From Mycobacterium sp. NBC_00419 (GTDB lineage: Bacteria > Actinomycetota > Actinomycetes > Mycobacteriales > Mycobacteriaceae), in assembly GCF_036023875.1 (NCBI RefSeq), contig NZ_CP107931.1:5332001-5396000 (forward strand): a stretch of DNA of 64,000 bases. The letters run 5' to 3'. The notes below the pieces were generated by a model. The model saw nothing but the letters and a program-made list of their open reading frames with translations, searched no databases and was not told the DNA's origin. Below, one piece after another: positions 31,204-41,630 of the stretch. The translations under genes and the position numbers were made by a program. How positions within the stretch are numbered: position 1 is the stretch's first letter; each line of letters begins with the position of its first letter.

Positions 31204-31209
31204 ACGGTA
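31204..31209 (-). promoter_or_regulatory. Putative -10 element, leaderless DUF2236 gene
   Basis: TACCGT on the minus strand, 7 nt upstream of the ATG at 31196. It shares the 66-bp divergent region with the promoter of the solute-binding protein gene. Confidence 0.45.
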
Positions 31210-31250
31210 CGCGCCGCGGAAAGCGGCTGTCGATCCTCGGCGGCGTTCGT

Positions 31251-31256
31251 TACGGT
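31251..31256 (+). promoter_or_regulatory. Putative -10 element, leaderless SBP-like gene
   Basis: TACGGT on the plus strand, 6 nt upstream of the ATG at 31263. No Shine-Dalgarno is present. Confidence 0.45.
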
Positions 31257-31262
31257 TTCGCC

Positions 31263-31988
31263 ATGACCGGCGGTGACGACGTGCTGCGCGTCGGTGCGGC
31301 CTTCTCGGATCCGCCGTTCCACTCGACGGGTGGCGGTGAGCATGCCGGCCTCGACGTCGATCTGATCGAGGCGATCGGCAGCAGGCTGGCCTGCGCCGTG
31401 GAGTTCATCGCCTACCAGGGGCGCGACTTCAACGGCATCTTCGACGCCCTCGACTCGGGCGAGTTCGACTGCGTCACCTCGGGCACCACCGTCACCGGTT
31501 CCCGCGCCCTCAAGGCGTCGTTCTGCGATCCCTACCTGATCTCCGGCCAGGCGTTGGCCGTCGACACCGGCCGGCTGCCCGGGGTGCACTCGGTGGACGA
31601 TCTCGAAGGGCTGACGATCGGTATTCAGCACGGCAACACCAGCCAGCCCATCGCCAACCGGCTTGTCGCCGAAGGAAAGGCCGCGCGGGTGCGGGTCTAT
31701 GGCTACGGCAGTGGCCGCACCGTCCTGCGCGACCTGACTACGGGACGCTGCGACGCCTTCATGAAGCTGGCGCCGGTGCTCACCGAACTCGTCAGGCCGC
31801 TGCCCGGGGTGGAGGTGGTGCAGCGCGGGATCACCGCCGAGAAGATCGCGATCGCCGTACCCACCAGCGACGCGGCGCTGTTGGCGCGGATCAACGTGGC
31901 GCAGGCCGAACTGGAACGGGACGGGACGCTGCCGTCGATCCGGCAGCGGTGGACCGGTTCGGACAGGCTTGATCAGACCGGCTCGTGA
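31263..31988 (+). CDS. Family 3 solute-binding-like protein lacking a signal peptide
   Basis: 241 aa. The fold motifs of amino acid binding proteins are present: LRVGAAFSDPPFHS near the N terminus, GLDVDLIEAIGSRL, FNGIFDALDSGEFDCVTSG, and GLTIGIQHGNTSQPIANRL. The protein begins directly at the first beta strand, with no hydrophobic leader or lipobox, and no transporter genes are adjacent. It is therefore probably a cytosolic ligand-binding or enzymatic derivative (cyclohydrolase/dehydratase-like members of this fold exist). Start choice rests on the leaderless spacing. Confidence 0.8.
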   Translation: MTGGDDVLRVGAAFSDPPFHSTGGGEHAGLDVDLIEAIGSRLACAVEFIAYQGRDFNGIFDALDSGEFDCVTSGTTVTGSRALKASFCDPYLISGQALAVDTGRLPGVHSVDDLEGLTIGIQHGNTSQPIANRLVAEGKAARVRVYGYGSGRTVLRDLTTGRCDAFMKLAPVLTELVRPLPGVEVVQRGITAEKIAIAVPTSDAALLARINVAQAELERDGTLPSIRQRWTGSDRLDQTGS

Positions 31989-32040
31989 ACCGGATCGAGC
32001 GGACATCGCAACCGGTCGCGCACGCTGTCGGCGTCGCTAC

Positions 32041-33102
<1,062 letters not shown>

Positions 33103-33107
33103 CAGCG

Positions 33108-34316
33108 ATGACTGTCAAGACTCTTTCCGATCTGCTCGCCGAGGGCGTCGCGGGTCGGGGCGTCCTCGTGCGCTCCGACCTCAACGTCCCGCTCGACGAC
33201 GGTGCCATCACCGACCCCGGCCGCATCATCGCCTCGGTGCCGACGCTGAAGGCCCTGGCCGAGGCCGGCGCCAAGGTCGTGGTGACCGCTCACCTGGGTC
33301 GACCCAAGGGTGGTCCCGAGCCGAAGTTCTCGCTGGCCCCGGTCGCCGCGGCGCTGGGGGAGCAGCTGGGCCGGCACGTCCAGTTGGCCGGTGACGTCGT
33401 CGGTACCGATGCACTGGCGCGCGCCGAGGGTCTCACCGACGGTGACGTGCTGCTGCTGGAGAACATCCGCTTCGACCCGCGGGAGACCAGCAAGGACGAC
33501 GCCGAGCGGCTGGCACTGGCCAAGGCGCTGGTCGAGCTGGTCGGAGATGACGGCGCGTTCGTCTCCGACGGGTTCGGGGTGGTGCACCGCAAGCAGGCCT
33601 CGGTCTACGACGTGGCGACGCTGTTGCCGCACTACGCGGGCACGCTGGTCGCTGCCGAGGTCAAGGTTCTCGAGCAGCTCACCTCCGCCGGTGAGCGGCC
33701 GTACGCCGTGGTGTTGGGCGGCTCGAAGGTGTCCGACAAACTCGCCGTGATCGAGAACCTGGCCACCAAGGCCGACAGCCTGATCATCGGTGGCGGCATG
33801 TGTTTCACCTTCCTTGCCGCGCAAGGACTTTCGGTGGGATCCTCGCTGCTGCAGGAAGAGATGATCGACACCTGCCGCCAGCTGCTGGAGACCTACGGCG
33901 ACGTGATTCACCTGCCGGTCGACATTGTCGTCGCGGCGGAGTTCGCTGCCGACTCGCCGCCGGACACCGTGGCGGCCGACCAGATTCCGGCCGACAAGAT
34001 GGGCCTGGACATCGGGCCGGAGTCGGTCAAGCGGTTCAGCACGCTGCTGTCCAACGCGCGCACCATCTTCTGGAACGGACCGATGGGTGTGTTCGAGTTC
34101 CCTGCCTTCTCGGCGGGGACCAAGGGGGTGGCCGAGGCGATCATCGGCGCCACCGCCAAGGGCGCGTTCAGCGTTGTGGGCGGCGGCGACTCGGCGGCGG
34201 CTGTGCGTCAGCTCGGGCTGCCTGAGGACGGCTTCTCGCACATTTCGACCGGCGGCGGTGCATCGCTGGAATACCTTGAGGGCAAGTCTCTGCCCGGTAT
34301 CGAGATTCTGAATTAG
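33108..34316 (+). CDS. pgk: Phosphoglycerate kinase
   Basis: 402 aa, two Rossmann-like lobes. 3-PG site: RSDLNVPL and [18 protein letters not shown]; hinge region GGSKVSDKL; nucleotide site WNGPMGVFE and GGGDSAAAV. The ATG at 33108 is 5 bp after gap; a long in-frame extension upstream lies within gap and is rejected. Followed by tpiA after 7 bp. Confidence 0.98.
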   Translation: MTVKTLSDLLAEGVAGRGVLVRSDLNVPLDDGAITDPGRIIASVPTLKALAEAGAKVVVTAHLGRPKGGPEPKFSLAPVAAALGEQLGRHVQLAGDVVGTDALARAEGLTDGDVLLLENIRFDPRETSKDDAERLALAKALVELVGDDGAFVSDGFGVVHRKQASVYDVATLLPHYAGTLVAAEVKVLEQLTSAGERPYAVVLGGSKVSDKLAVIENLATKADSLIIGGGMCFTFLAAQGLSVGSSLLQEEMIDTCRQLLETYGDVIHLPVDIVVAAEFAADSPPDTVAADQIPADKMGLDIGPESVKRFSTLLSNARTIFWNGPMGVFEFPAFSAGTKGVAEAIIGATAKGAFSVVGGGDSAAAVRQLGLPEDGFSHISTGGGASLEYLEGKSLPGIEILN

Positions 34317-34323
34317 GAGTCCT

Positions 34324-35109
34324 GTGTCCCGTAAGCCGCTGATCGCTGGCAACTGGAAGATGAACCTCAACCACTTCGAGGCCATCGCTCTTGTCCAGAA
34401 GATCGCATTCTCGTTGCCCGACAAGTACTTCGACAAGGTCGACGTCACCGTCATCCCGCCGTTCACTGATCTGCGCAGTGTGCAGACCCTCGTCGACGGC
34501 GACAAGCTGCGGCTGACCTACGGCGCCCAGGACCTGTCCCAGCACGACTCCGGCGCCTATACCGGCGAGATCAGTGGTGCGTTCCTGGCCAAGCTGGGGT
34601 GCACGTTCGCCGTCGTCGGACATTCCGAGCGCCGCACCTATCACCACGAGGACGATGCCCTGGTGGCCGCCAAGGCCGCCGCGGCGTTCCGGCACGGCCT
34701 GATCCCGATCGTCTGCATTGGCGAGCACCTCGACGTGCGTGAGGCCGGCAACCACGTGGAGTACAACGTCGAGCAGTTGCGCGGCTCGCTGGCGGGGCTG
34801 ACCAACGAACAGCTGACCGACGTCGTCATCGCCTACGAGCCGGTGTGGGCGATCGGCACCGGCCGGGTGGCCAGCGCGGCCGACGCGCAGGAGGTCTGTG
34901 CAGCGATCCGTGCGGAGCTGGCGAATATCGCAACTCCCCAGATCGCCGCTGGTGTGCGGGTGCTCTACGGCGGCTCGGTCAACGCCAAGAACGTCGGCGA
35001 GATCGTCGCTCAGGAGGACGTCGACGGTGCCCTGGTGGGTGGCGCGTCGCTGGACGGTGAGCAGTTCGCCATTCTCTCGGCGATCGCCGCGGGCGGGCCG
35101 CTGCCGTAA
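34324..35109 (+). CDS. tpiA: Triosephosphate isomerase
   Basis: 261 aa TIM barrel. Substrate Asn/Lys in AGNWKMNL, catalytic His in VVGHSERR, catalytic Glu in [11 protein letters not shown], phosphate loop [12 protein letters not shown] start with TTAGGAG spanning the pgk stop, so translation is coupled to pgk. Completes the triose part of glycolysis. Confidence 0.98.
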   Translation: MSRKPLIAGNWKMNLNHFEAIALVQKIAFSLPDKYFDKVDVTVIPPFTDLRSVQTLVDGDKLRLTYGAQDLSQHDSGAYTGEISGAFLAKLGCTFAVVGHSERRTYHHEDDALVAAKAAAAFRHGLIPIVCIGEHLDVREAGNHVEYNVEQLRGSLAGLTNEQLTDVVIAYEPVWAIGTGRVASAADAQEVCAAIRAELANIATPQIAAGVRVLYGGSVNAKNVGEIVAQEDVDGALVGGASLDGEQFAILSAIAAGGPLP

Positions 35110-35126
35110 CCGGGCCGCGAACCCGG

Positions 35127-35132
35127 TATTCT
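35127..35132 (+). promoter_or_regulatory. Putative -10 element of a leaderless secG promoter
   Basis: TATTCT ends 7 nt before the secG ATG. secG may therefore be transcribed on its own as well as by read-through from tpiA. Confidence 0.5.
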
Positions 35133-35139
35133 GGGCGCC

Positions 35140-35373
35140 ATGGTTTTGACCCTGCAGATCATCCTGGTGGTCACCAGCGTCCTGGTGGTCCTGTTGGTGC
35201 TGCTGCACCGTGCCAAGGGTGGCGGCCTGTCGACCCTGTTCGGCGGCGGCGTGCAGTCCAGCCTGTCCGGGTCGACCGTGGTGGAGAAGAACCTCGACCG
35301 CCTGACGTTGTTCGTCACCGGCATCTGGGTGGTGTCCATCATCGGCATGGCACTGCAGATCAAGTACTCCTGA
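35140..35373 (+). CDS. secG: Protein translocase subunit SecG
   Basis: Small subunit of the SecYEG channel, 77 aa, normal length. Two transmembrane helices (about 3-23 and 55-73) flank the conserved loop HRAKGGGLSTLFGGG. It converges on the 13E12 gene with 14 bp between stops. Confidence 0.96.
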   Translation: MVLTLQIILVVTSVLVVLLVLLHRAKGGGLSTLFGGGVQSSLSGSTVVEKNLDRLTLFVTGIWVVSIIGMALQIKYS

Positions 35374-35387
35374 TCCGCTGCCCCACC

Positions 35388-36770
35388 TCACGGGGACTCG
35401 CCCCCGTCTTCGAGTAATCGCTCGGGATGGTGCACGTCGTTGACCCGCGGTGGACCGGTGCCGTCTGACCACGCGATGCGCCCGTCTCCGGTGACTGTCG
35501 TGTCGTAGACGCCGTCGGTGACCGCGTCGTGGTCGCCGTCGCAGCCGAAGTACAGATTGTCGGCATCGGTCGGCCCACCCGCGCTCCAGGCCTGCGCGTG
35601 GTGGACTTCGCAGTCGTATCCCCGGACACAGCAGTTCGGTTTGGTGCAGCCTCCGTCGCGGGCGTGGCAGATGATCCGATGGTCCGGCGTCGCCAGCCGT
35701 TTGGAGCGGCCAAGGTAGATCGGTCGTTCGGAATGGTCCTCGAACACGGCGAGATAGTGGACGGAACCGGCGGCCATCCGAATCAGGTCGCGCATCGGTA
35801 GCCGCCCCGCCCCGCCCGTACGCGCCGGCGGCGGCATTGGCACGCTGGGGTCGTGCAGGGCCCGGGCGGCCTGGTCGAGTTCGGACAGTGTCGTCGTCAC
35901 GACGACGGTCACCGGCATTCCCCGATGCTTGCCCAGGGCGCCCGACCCGATCGCCGCTCTCAAGGCCAGCTTCAGCGCATCGTGGCTCCGTTGTTGGCAG
36001 CTCCGGGTGTCGCGCTCGTCGCCACCGGGCTGGTGGCGCCCAGGGCGTACCGCCGAGATCACCGCCTCCAGATAGGCGCGGGCCTCTGGGTCGAGCCAGC
36101 CGGACAGCCTGCTCATCCCGTCGGCGCCCTGACGGCTCAACAGCAGGCCGCGACGCCGGGCACGATCCTCGTCGGTGAAGTTGCCGTCGGGATTGAGGCA
36201 GTCGGCGATCGTCGCACCGACCACGGTGACGAACTGCGAATCCTGTTCGCGGGCGTGCCGCACCAGCGCCCGTTCCGCCTTGTCCTTGTCGACGGCAGAC
36301 ACCGACGCCGGCAGCAGGTCGAGCGCCCGGCACACGGCGCTGATGTGGTCGTCACCGATGTCGCCGGCTTGCACCGCGGCGGCGAGTTCGGGCAGTTCTG
36401 GGGCAACCGGAGGCCCGGTGAGTGATCGTCGAGGGCGGATCCGCGCCGCCACCCGGAACCGGCGCCGCACCTCGCCGGCGGTCAGCCGCAGCCGGGATGC
36501 CAGTTCGTCGCGCACCTTGACCCCGACAGGCGGCCGGGCGTCGTCCGCACCGTCGACCGGGTCGGCGATCTCGCCGAACACGCGATACGACAGCCCGCGG
36601 CTGGTCCGCTGCTGGTTCTCCAGCCGCTCGGCCATCTCGATCCGAAAAGCATTGCCCGCCAGATCAGTACATGTCGTCCGCAGTCGGGAGTACGCGGCGT
36701 CGATCGCATCGAGTTCGGCGCGAACCAGCTCGTGGGCCGCCTCGGCGGTGAGCGGTTCGAGCACGGTCAT
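35388..36770 (-). CDS. HNH endonuclease / DUF222 (13E12 repeat family) protein
   Basis: 460 aa. N-terminal DUF222 domain (about 1-330) as in the mycobacterial 13E12 family, then a C-terminal HNH nuclease: [25 protein letters not shown], with the CxxxC-type zinc ligands, HH catalytic core and the downstream DADNLYFGC. Start at ATG 36770 is supported by a leaderless promoter (TACCGT, 6 nt upstream); starts at 36800 or 36902 would put the promoter and LexA box inside the gene. Expected to be DNA-damage inducible, as is known for some 13E12 genes of M. tuberculosis. Possibly a selfish or repair-related nuclease. Confidence 0.88.
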   Translation of the reverse strand: MTVLEPLTAEAAHELVRAELDAIDAAYSRLRTTCTDLAGNAFRIEMAERLENQQRTSRGLSYRVFGEIADPVDGADDARPPVGVKVRDELASRLRLTAGEVRRRFRVAARIRPRRSLTGPPVAPELPELAAAVQAGDIGDDHISAVCRALDLLPASVSAVDKDKAERALVRHAREQDSQFVTVVGATIADCLNPDGNFTDEDRARRRGLLLSRQGADGMSRLSGWLDPEARAYLEAVISAVRPGRHQPGGDERDTRSCQQRSHDALKLALRAAIGSGALGKHRGMPVTVVVTTTLSELDQAARALHDPSVPMPPPARTGGAGRLPMRDLIRMAAGSVHYLAVFEDHSERPIYLGRSKRLATPDHRIICHARDGGCTKPNCCVRGYDCEVHHAQAWSAGGPTDADNLYFGCDGDHDAVTDGVYDTTVTGDGRIAWSDGTGPPRVNDVHHPERLLEDGGESP

Positions 36771-36776
36771 AAACCC

Positions 36777-36804
36777 ACGGTATCGAACACATGTTCGCAT
36801 GCAA
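36777..36804 (-). promoter_or_regulatory. SOS (LexA) box filling the -35/-10 spacer of the 13E12 gene promoter
   Basis: Reading the minus strand: TTGCAT (-35, 36804-36799), then the 16-nt GCGAACATGTGTTCGA (36798-36783), then TACCGT (-10, 36782-36777), then 6 nt to the ATG. The spacer matches the mycobacterial SOS box TCGAAC-N4-GTTCGA at 11 of 12 fixed positions. LexA bound there would block the promoter. Confidence 0.8.
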
Positions 36805-36888
36805 CGGTTCGTGCGTCGTGCTGTGGATGAATCGGGATCTGTGGATAGCCTCACCGCCCCTCGTCCTGCGGGCTGGCCACCCCGCGCC

Positions 36889-36894
36889 GATACT
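36889..36894 (+). promoter_or_regulatory. Putative -10 element of a leaderless ppc promoter
   Basis: GATACT ends 6 nt before the ppc ATG. The first base departs from TANNNT but the spacing agrees with the other leaderless genes here. Confidence 0.35.
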
Positions 36895-36900
36895 GGACGC

Positions 36901-39696
36901 ATGGCAGAGGTCTCTGATGTGACGCTCGAACCGATCGGTGCCGTTCACCGCACCCAGGTCGGGCGGGAGGCCACCGAACCGATGCGCCGCGACATCCGCC
37001 TGCTCGGCGCGATCCTCGGTGACACGGTGCGTGAACAGAACGGCGAGGAGGTCTTCGACCTCGTCGAACGGGCCAGGGTGGAGTCATTCCGGGTCCGGCG
37101 CTCCGAGATCGACCGCACCGAACTGGCCCGGCTCTTCGACGGAATCGACATCCACCGGGCCATCCCGGTCATCCGTGCCTTCACCCACTTCGCCCTGCTG
37201 GCCAACGTCGCCGAGGACATCCATCGGGAGCGTCGCCGCGCTGTCCACGTCGCGGCAGGTGAGCCGCCGCAGGACAGCACGCTGGCCGCCACCTACGGCA
37301 AGCTCGAGGCCGCCGAACTCGACGCCGACACCGTCGCCGCGGCGTTGCGCGGTGCGCTGGTCTCGCCGGTGATCACCGCCCATCCGACGGAGACCCGCAG
37401 GCGTACGGTCTTCGACACCCAGCACCGGATCACCCAGCTCATGCGGTTGCGGCTGCACGGGCAGGACGAGACCGAGGACGGCCGGCCGGTCGAAACCGAG
37501 CTGCGCCTGCAGATCCTCACGCTCTGGCAGACGGCGCTGATCAGGTTGTCCCGCTTGAAGATTCAGGACGAGATCGAAGTCGGCCTGCGCTACTACCCGG
37601 CGGCGCTCTTCGAGGTCATCCCCAAGGTCAACGCCGAGGTGCGCAACGCGCTGCGGGCCAGGTGGCCGGGTGCCGATCTGTTGCCCGAGCCGATCCTGCG
37701 CCCCGGGTCCTGGATCGGCGGCGACCGCGACGGTAACCCGAACGTCACCGCCGAGGTCGTCCGGCTGGCGACCGGCAGCGCCGCCTTCACCGCTCTGGCG
37801 CACTACTTCGCCGAGCTGACCGCACTCGAGCAGGAACTGTCCATGTCGGCCCGACTGGTCAAGACCTCCGAGGAACTGCAGCAACTGGCCGCGGACCTCG
37901 ACGAGCCGGCCCGCTCCGACGAGCCCTACCGCAGGGCACTGCGCGTGGTGCACGCCAGGCTGACCGCCACCTCCGCGAACATCCTCGACCGCCAACCCGA
38001 GCGCATCCTCGACCTCGGGCTGCAGCCTTATGTGACACCGGGTGAACTGCTGGACGATCTCGACGTCATTGGTGATTCCCTGCGGCGCAACGGAAGTGCG
38101 CTGCTGGCCGACGACCGGCTGGCGCGGCTTCGTGACGCCGTGGACGCCTTCGGGTTTCACCTCAGCGGGCTGGACATGCGGCAGAACTCCGAGACGCACG
38201 AGCAGGTGGTCGCCGAACTGCTGGCATGGGCAGGCGTGCACGCCGACTATGCGTCGCTGCCGGAACCCGAACGGGTGGAGCTCCTGGTTGCCGAGCTGGC
38301 CACCCGCCGCCCGCTGATCCGTGACGATGCCGAGCTGTCCGAGCTCGCGCGCAAGGAACTCGACATCGTGTTTGCCGCGGCGCGGGCGGTGCGAGTCTTC
38401 GGCGCTGCGGCCGTGCCGAACTACATCATCTCGATGTGTCAGTCGGTGTCGGACATGCTCGAAGCCGCGATTCTTCTGAAAGAAGCCGGGCTACTTGATG
38501 TTTCCTCGGATCAGGTGTGCGCCCCGGTCGGGATCGTGCCGCTGTTCGAGACCATCGACGACCTGCAGCGCGGATCGTCGATCCTGGAGTCGATACTCGA
38601 CCTGCCGCTGTACCGGGCGATGGTTCACGCCCGGGGCGAGAGCCAGGAGATCATGCTGGGGTACTCCGATTCGAACAAGGACGGCGGCTACCTGGCGGCC
38701 AACTGGGCGCTCTACCGCGCCGAGCTCGACCTGGTCGAATCCGCCCGTAAGACCGGAATTCGGCTACGGCTCTTCCATGGCCGTGGCGGCACGGTAGGCC
38801 GCGGCGGCGGCCCGAGCTACGACGCCATCCTGGCCCAGCCGCCGGGCGCGGTGAACGGCTCGCTGCGGCTGACCGAACAGGGTGAGGTGATCGCCGCCAA
38901 GTACGCCGAACCGCGCATCGCGCACCGCAATCTCGAGACGCTGCTGGCCGCGACGCTGGAGTCGACCCTGCTCGACGTCGAGGGCCTCGGTGACGCCGCC
39001 GGGCCGGCCTACGAGGTGCTCGACGATCTCGCGGCGCGCGCACAGCGGGCATACTCCGAATTGGTGCACGAGACACCGGGATTCGTCGAGTACTTCAAGG
39101 AGTCCACCCCGGTCAGTGAAATCGGGTCGCTGAACATCGGGAGCCGTCCCACCTCCCGCAAGCCCACCACCTCGATCTCCGATCTGCGGGCGATCCCGTG
39201 GGTGCTGGCCTGGAGCCAGTCGCGGGTGATGCTGCCCGGCTGGTATGGCACCGGCACCGCCATCGAGGACTGGATCGCCGAGGACGGGTCCAGGCTCGAG
39301 GTGTTGCAGGACCTCTACGCCAAGTGGCCGTTCTTCGCCACCGTGTTGTCCAACATGGCCCAGGTGCTGTCGAAGTCCGATATGGGGCTGGCAGCCCGGT
39401 ACTCCGAACTCGTCGCGGACGCCGAACTGCGGCAGCGGGTGTTCGACAAGATCGTCGCCGAACACGACCGGACCATTCGCATGCACAAGCTGATCACCGG
39501 TCACGACGACCTGCTGGCCGATAACCCGTCGCTGGCCCGGTCGGTGTTCAACAGGTTCCCCTACCTCGAGCCGCTGAACCACCTGCAGGTGGAACTGCTG
39601 CGCCGATACCGCTCGGGAGACACCGACGAACTGGTGCAGCGCGGCATCCTGCTCACCATGAGCGGTCTGGCGACTGCGCTGCGCAACAGCGGCTAG
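36901..39696 (+). CDS. ppc: Phosphoenolpyruvate carboxylase
   Basis: Anaplerotic carboxylation of PEP to oxaloacetate. 931 aa, normal length. Catalytic His in [12 protein letters not shown] (about residue 160), [11 protein letters not shown], second catalytic region [16 protein letters not shown], and the mobile-loop motif [15 protein letters not shown]; the C terminus ends in the NSG typical of the family. Placed after the glycolytic cluster, as in several mycobacteria. The in-frame extension upstream of 36901 crosses the divergent 13E12 gene and is rejected. Confidence 0.97.
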   Translation: MAEVSDVTLEPIGAVHRTQVGREATEPMRRDIRLLGAILGDTVREQNGEEVFDLVERARVESFRVRRSEIDRTELARLFDGIDIHRAIPVIRAFTHFALLANVAEDIHRERRRAVHVAAGEPPQDSTLAATYGKLEAAELDADTVAAALRGALVSPVITAHPTETRRRTVFDTQHRITQLMRLRLHGQDETEDGRPVETELRLQILTLWQTALIRLSRLKIQDEIEVGLRYYPAALFEVIPKVNAEVRNALRARWPGADLLPEPILRPGSWIGGDRDGNPNVTAEVVRLATGSAAFTALAHYFAELTALEQELSMSARLVKTSEELQQLAADLDEPARSDEPYRRALRVVHARLTATSANILDRQPERILDLGLQPYVTPGELLDDLDVIGDSLRRNGSALLADDRLARLRDAVDAFGFHLSGLDMRQNSETHEQVVAELLAWAGVHADYASLPEPERVELLVAELATRRPLIRDDAELSELARKELDIVFAAARAVRVFGAAAVPNYIISMCQSVSDMLEAAILLKEAGLLDVSSDQVCAPVGIVPLFETIDDLQRGSSILESILDLPLYRAMVHARGESQEIMLGYSDSNKDGGYLAANWALYRAELDLVESARKTGIRLRLFHGRGGTVGRGGGPSYDAILAQPPGAVNGSLRLTEQGEVIAAKYAEPRIAHRNLETLLAATLESTLLDVEGLGDAAGPAYEVLDDLAARAQRAYSELVHETPGFVEYFKESTPVSEIGSLNIGSRPTSRKPTTSISDLRAIPWVLAWSQSRVMLPGWYGTGTAIEDWIAEDGSRLEVLQDLYAKWPFFATVLSNMAQVLSKSDMGLAARYSELVADAELRQRVFDKIVAEHDRTIRMHKLITGHDDLLADNPSLARSVFNRFPYLEPLNHLQVELLRRYRSGDTDELVQRGILLTMSGLATALRNSG

Positions 39697-39743
39697 CTGA
39701 ACTCCGCGGGAACCGGCGGCCGCCGGGCAGCGTCGAACTCGGT

Positions 39744-39866
39744 ATGACACAACCCGGCGAGGTTTCGATGGACAACACGGCCGACCTGATCGGCCCCCTC
39801 CCGCTGGTGGCGCCCCCGGTACTGGCCGACTGGAGCGTCGCGGATCCGGCTGACGGCTGGTGGTGA
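39744..39866 (+). CDS. Possible 40-residue peptide ending in Gly-Trp-Trp
   Basis: ATG to TGA, 40 aa: MTQPGEVSMDNTADLIGPLP, then a Pro/Val/Ala-rich second half ending DGWW. No Shine-Dalgarno and no clear -10 at leaderless spacing. No cysteines, no signal peptide. Coding status is uncertain and no family is recognised; it could be chance. Confidence 0.22.
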   Translation: MTQPGEVSMDNTADLIGPLPLVAPPVLADWSVADPADGWW

Positions 39867-39955
39867 GGTAGCCGCCGGGCAGTCCAGGTTTGCCAGGTTT
39901 CCCGATCCGGGTGCGATGGTTACCTCCGTTGGTGTTCGCCTGAGGGACAACCCTT

Positions 39956-39984
39956 TTGACAGGGGGCGCGATCGGCAATATTCA
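39956..39984 (+). promoter_or_regulatory. Sigma-A-like promoter for the hypothetical gene at 40075
   Basis: TTGACA (39956-39961), 17-nt spacer, TATTCA (39979-39984). This is the best -35 in the window. It gives a leader of about 80 nt and rules out the longer in-frame start at 39916. Confidence 0.6.
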
Positions 39985-40074
39985 GGTATTGCCCGGGCTG
40001 AAACTGTGACATCATTTGTCGGCCACCGGTGTCGCCGGCTGGGTTTCGCATCGCTGACCGGAGGCTCATTGACC

Positions 40075-40482
40075 GTGACCCATGTGCTGTTCGTCGCCGC
40101 GCCACACGCATCAGCCCGCGCCTTGGCCGAAGCCATGCTCCAGTGTTTCGGGATCAACCCCTCAACGATCGCGAAGGTGGACCAGTGCACGGCCCAGACC
40201 GCATCCGCGAGCGTCGGCCTGCCGCTCGGGGTCGATTATCACGCGTTCCGCGGTCCGGAACTTCCCGCGCGGGTCAGTGCGATCAGTTTGTCGGGTAGTT
40301 ACCTTCGCAAAGTTCGCGAAGAGTTTGCCCACATTCCTGAACTGCCGGCTCTTCTGTTCGGCGCGACGCACCTGGTTCGGGTCGATCACGAGCTGACCGA
40401 CGGCGCGGCGGAGGCGGCGATCGCCGGCTTCGCCCGCCAGCACCGCATCCGTCGACTCGACGTCGAGAAGCTGCCCGGCTAA
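40075..40482 (+). CDS. Hypothetical protein
   Basis: 135 aa from GTG 40075 (MTHVLFVAAPHAS...); TTG 40069 is the other candidate. A GGAGG Shine-Dalgarno at 40060-40064 lies 10 nt from the GTG and 4 nt from the TTG. Alpha/beta-looking sequence with no transmembrane segment and no motif I recognise. It carries its own strong promoter. Its stop overlaps the opposing gene by 4 bp. Confidence 0.65.
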   Translation: MTHVLFVAAPHASARALAEAMLQCFGINPSTIAKVDQCTAQTASASVGLPLGVDYHAFRGPELPARVSAISLSGSYLRKVREEFAHIPELPALLFGATHLVRVDHELTDGAAEAAIAGFARQHRIRRLDVEKLPG

Positions 40483-40865
40483 CGCTCGCCGGCCCGCCGC
40501 ACCGCGTTGACCACTCCGCGCACCGCCGACTCGGTCACCGCCAGCGGTGACATCACCGCTTCACCGATTCCGACGATCCGCTCGACGCGCCCGACGACGC
40601 CTTCCATCCGCGCGACGATGGCATTCAGGCGCGGTGCCAGTTCGTCGATCCGGGTCAACGTCGAGTTGAAGACGCCCAAGGTCTCCTCGAAGTACTCCAT
40701 GGTGCCGTTCATCCCGCTCAACGTCTTGTTCAGATCGGTGAGCGCCTCACTCATGCCGACCAGGATCGTGTCGAGCTGATCGACGGTCACATCGGCGTTC
40801 AGCGCCGCCTGTGCGAGCGTCTTGATCCGGTCGCGGCCGCTGCGGGGCGGCGTCTTGTCAACCAT
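40479..40865 (-). CDS. Conserved small helical protein at end of pentose phosphate operon (Rv1444c-like)
   Basis: 128 aa from ATG 40865. Basic N terminus (MVDKTPPRSGRDRIK), then long amphipathic helices with regular hydrophobic spacing (TLSGMNGTMEYFEETLGVF, LNAIVARMEGVVGRVERI): coiled-coil-like. It follows pgl after 5 bp, as does a gene of similar size in M. tuberculosis, so it is the last gene of the operon. No catalytic motif. Function unknown. Confidence 0.78.
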   Translation of the reverse strand: MVDKTPPRSGRDRIKTLAQAALNADVTVDQLDTILVGMSEALTDLNKTLSGMNGTMEYFEETLGVFNSTLTRIDELAPRLNAIVARMEGVVGRVERIVGIGEAVMSPLAVTESAVRGVVNAVRRAGER

Positions 40866-40870
40866 GAGGC

Positions 40871-41614
40871 TCAGTGTGGCAGCTTGCTCGCCGCCGTGGT
40901 GTCGAGTAGCCAGACCGTCGCGTCGCGCCCGACGGCACCCGCGGCCGGGATGTCCGCCGGCTGCGCACCGCAGATCGCCTCGGCTACCGCGTCGGCCTTG
41001 GCCTCGCCGGAGACCACCAGCCACACCTCCCGCGAGCGCTGCACCGCAGGCAATGTCAGCGTGATGCGCCGCGGCGGCGGCTTGGGGGAGTCCTCCACGC
41101 CGACCACCAGTCGGGTCGTCTCCAGGGTGGCAGCTGAGTGCGGGAACAACGAGTTGACGTGTCCCTCGCCGCCCATACCGAGCAGGTGGACGTCGAAAAC
41201 CGGTGCCGGCTCGCCTGGTTCGGCAATCTCGGCCAGGACTGTCGCATAGTCAGCCGCCGCCGCATCGAGGTCGTCACCGAACTCGCCGTCACTGGACGCC
41301 ATCGGATGGATGTTGGCCTCCGGGATAGCGATGTGGTCGAGGAGGGCTTCCCGGGCCTGCTTGTCGTTGCGCTCGTCGTCGGCCGCGGGCACGTACCGTT
41401 CGTCACCCCAGAACAGGTGAACCTTGGACCAATCGACGTCGTCGTCGTGTGCGCCGACGTGCTTGAGCAACCCGATACCGGTACCGCCGCCGGTGAGGAC
41501 GATCAGTGCCCGCCCCCGCGCGGCGATGGCGCCGGTGATCGCCCCGACCAGCCGGTCCCCGGCGGCAGCTACCAGTGCGTCGGTGTCGGGATAGGTTTCG
41601 ACGATTCGGGTCAT
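40871..41614 (-). CDS. pgl: 6-phosphogluconolactonase
   Basis: Hydrolyses 6-phosphogluconolactone in the oxidative pentose phosphate pathway. 247 aa. Motifs: [36 protein letters not shown] (the catalytic His follows the Gly-Glu-Gly) and [21 protein letters not shown] 41614 starts the conserved MTRIVETYP; an extension to 41692 overlaps opcA. It lies 16 bp after opcA. Confidence 0.95.
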   Translation of the reverse strand: MTRIVETYPDTDALVAAAGDRLVGAITGAIAARGRALIVLTGGGTGIGLLKHVGAHDDDVDWSKVHLFWGDERYVPAADDERNDKQAREALLDHIAIPEANIHPMASSDGEFGDDLDAAAADYATVLAEIAEPGEPAPVFDVHLLGMGGEGHVNSLFPHSAATLETTRLVVGVEDSPKPPPRRITLTLPAVQRSREVWLVVSGEAKADAVAEAICGAQPADIPAAGAVGRDATVWLLDTTAASKLPH

Positions 41615-41630
41615 GTCAGTGCCGAGCCCC

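Larger units (their letters stand above)
39697..40074. other. Intergenic region between ppc and a hypothetical gene
   Basis: 378 bp. It holds one possible 40-codon ORF (39744-39866) and a promoter at 39956-39984. The rest has no recognisable gene, repeat or RNA. A 39697-39740 stretch next to the ppc stop (GCGGGAACCGGCGGCCGCC) is GC-rich but does not form a clean terminator. Confidence 0.4.

Noticed and set aside
34168..36333. 721-codon open frame on the minus strand
   Set aside because: It runs antisense to tpiA and secG and then out of frame through the 13E12 gene; it is arginine/glycine-rich with no domain. Typical high-GC shadow frame.
36175..36900. Upstream extension of ppc
   Set aside because: In-frame but antisense to the 13E12 gene; family members begin at the ATG at 36901.
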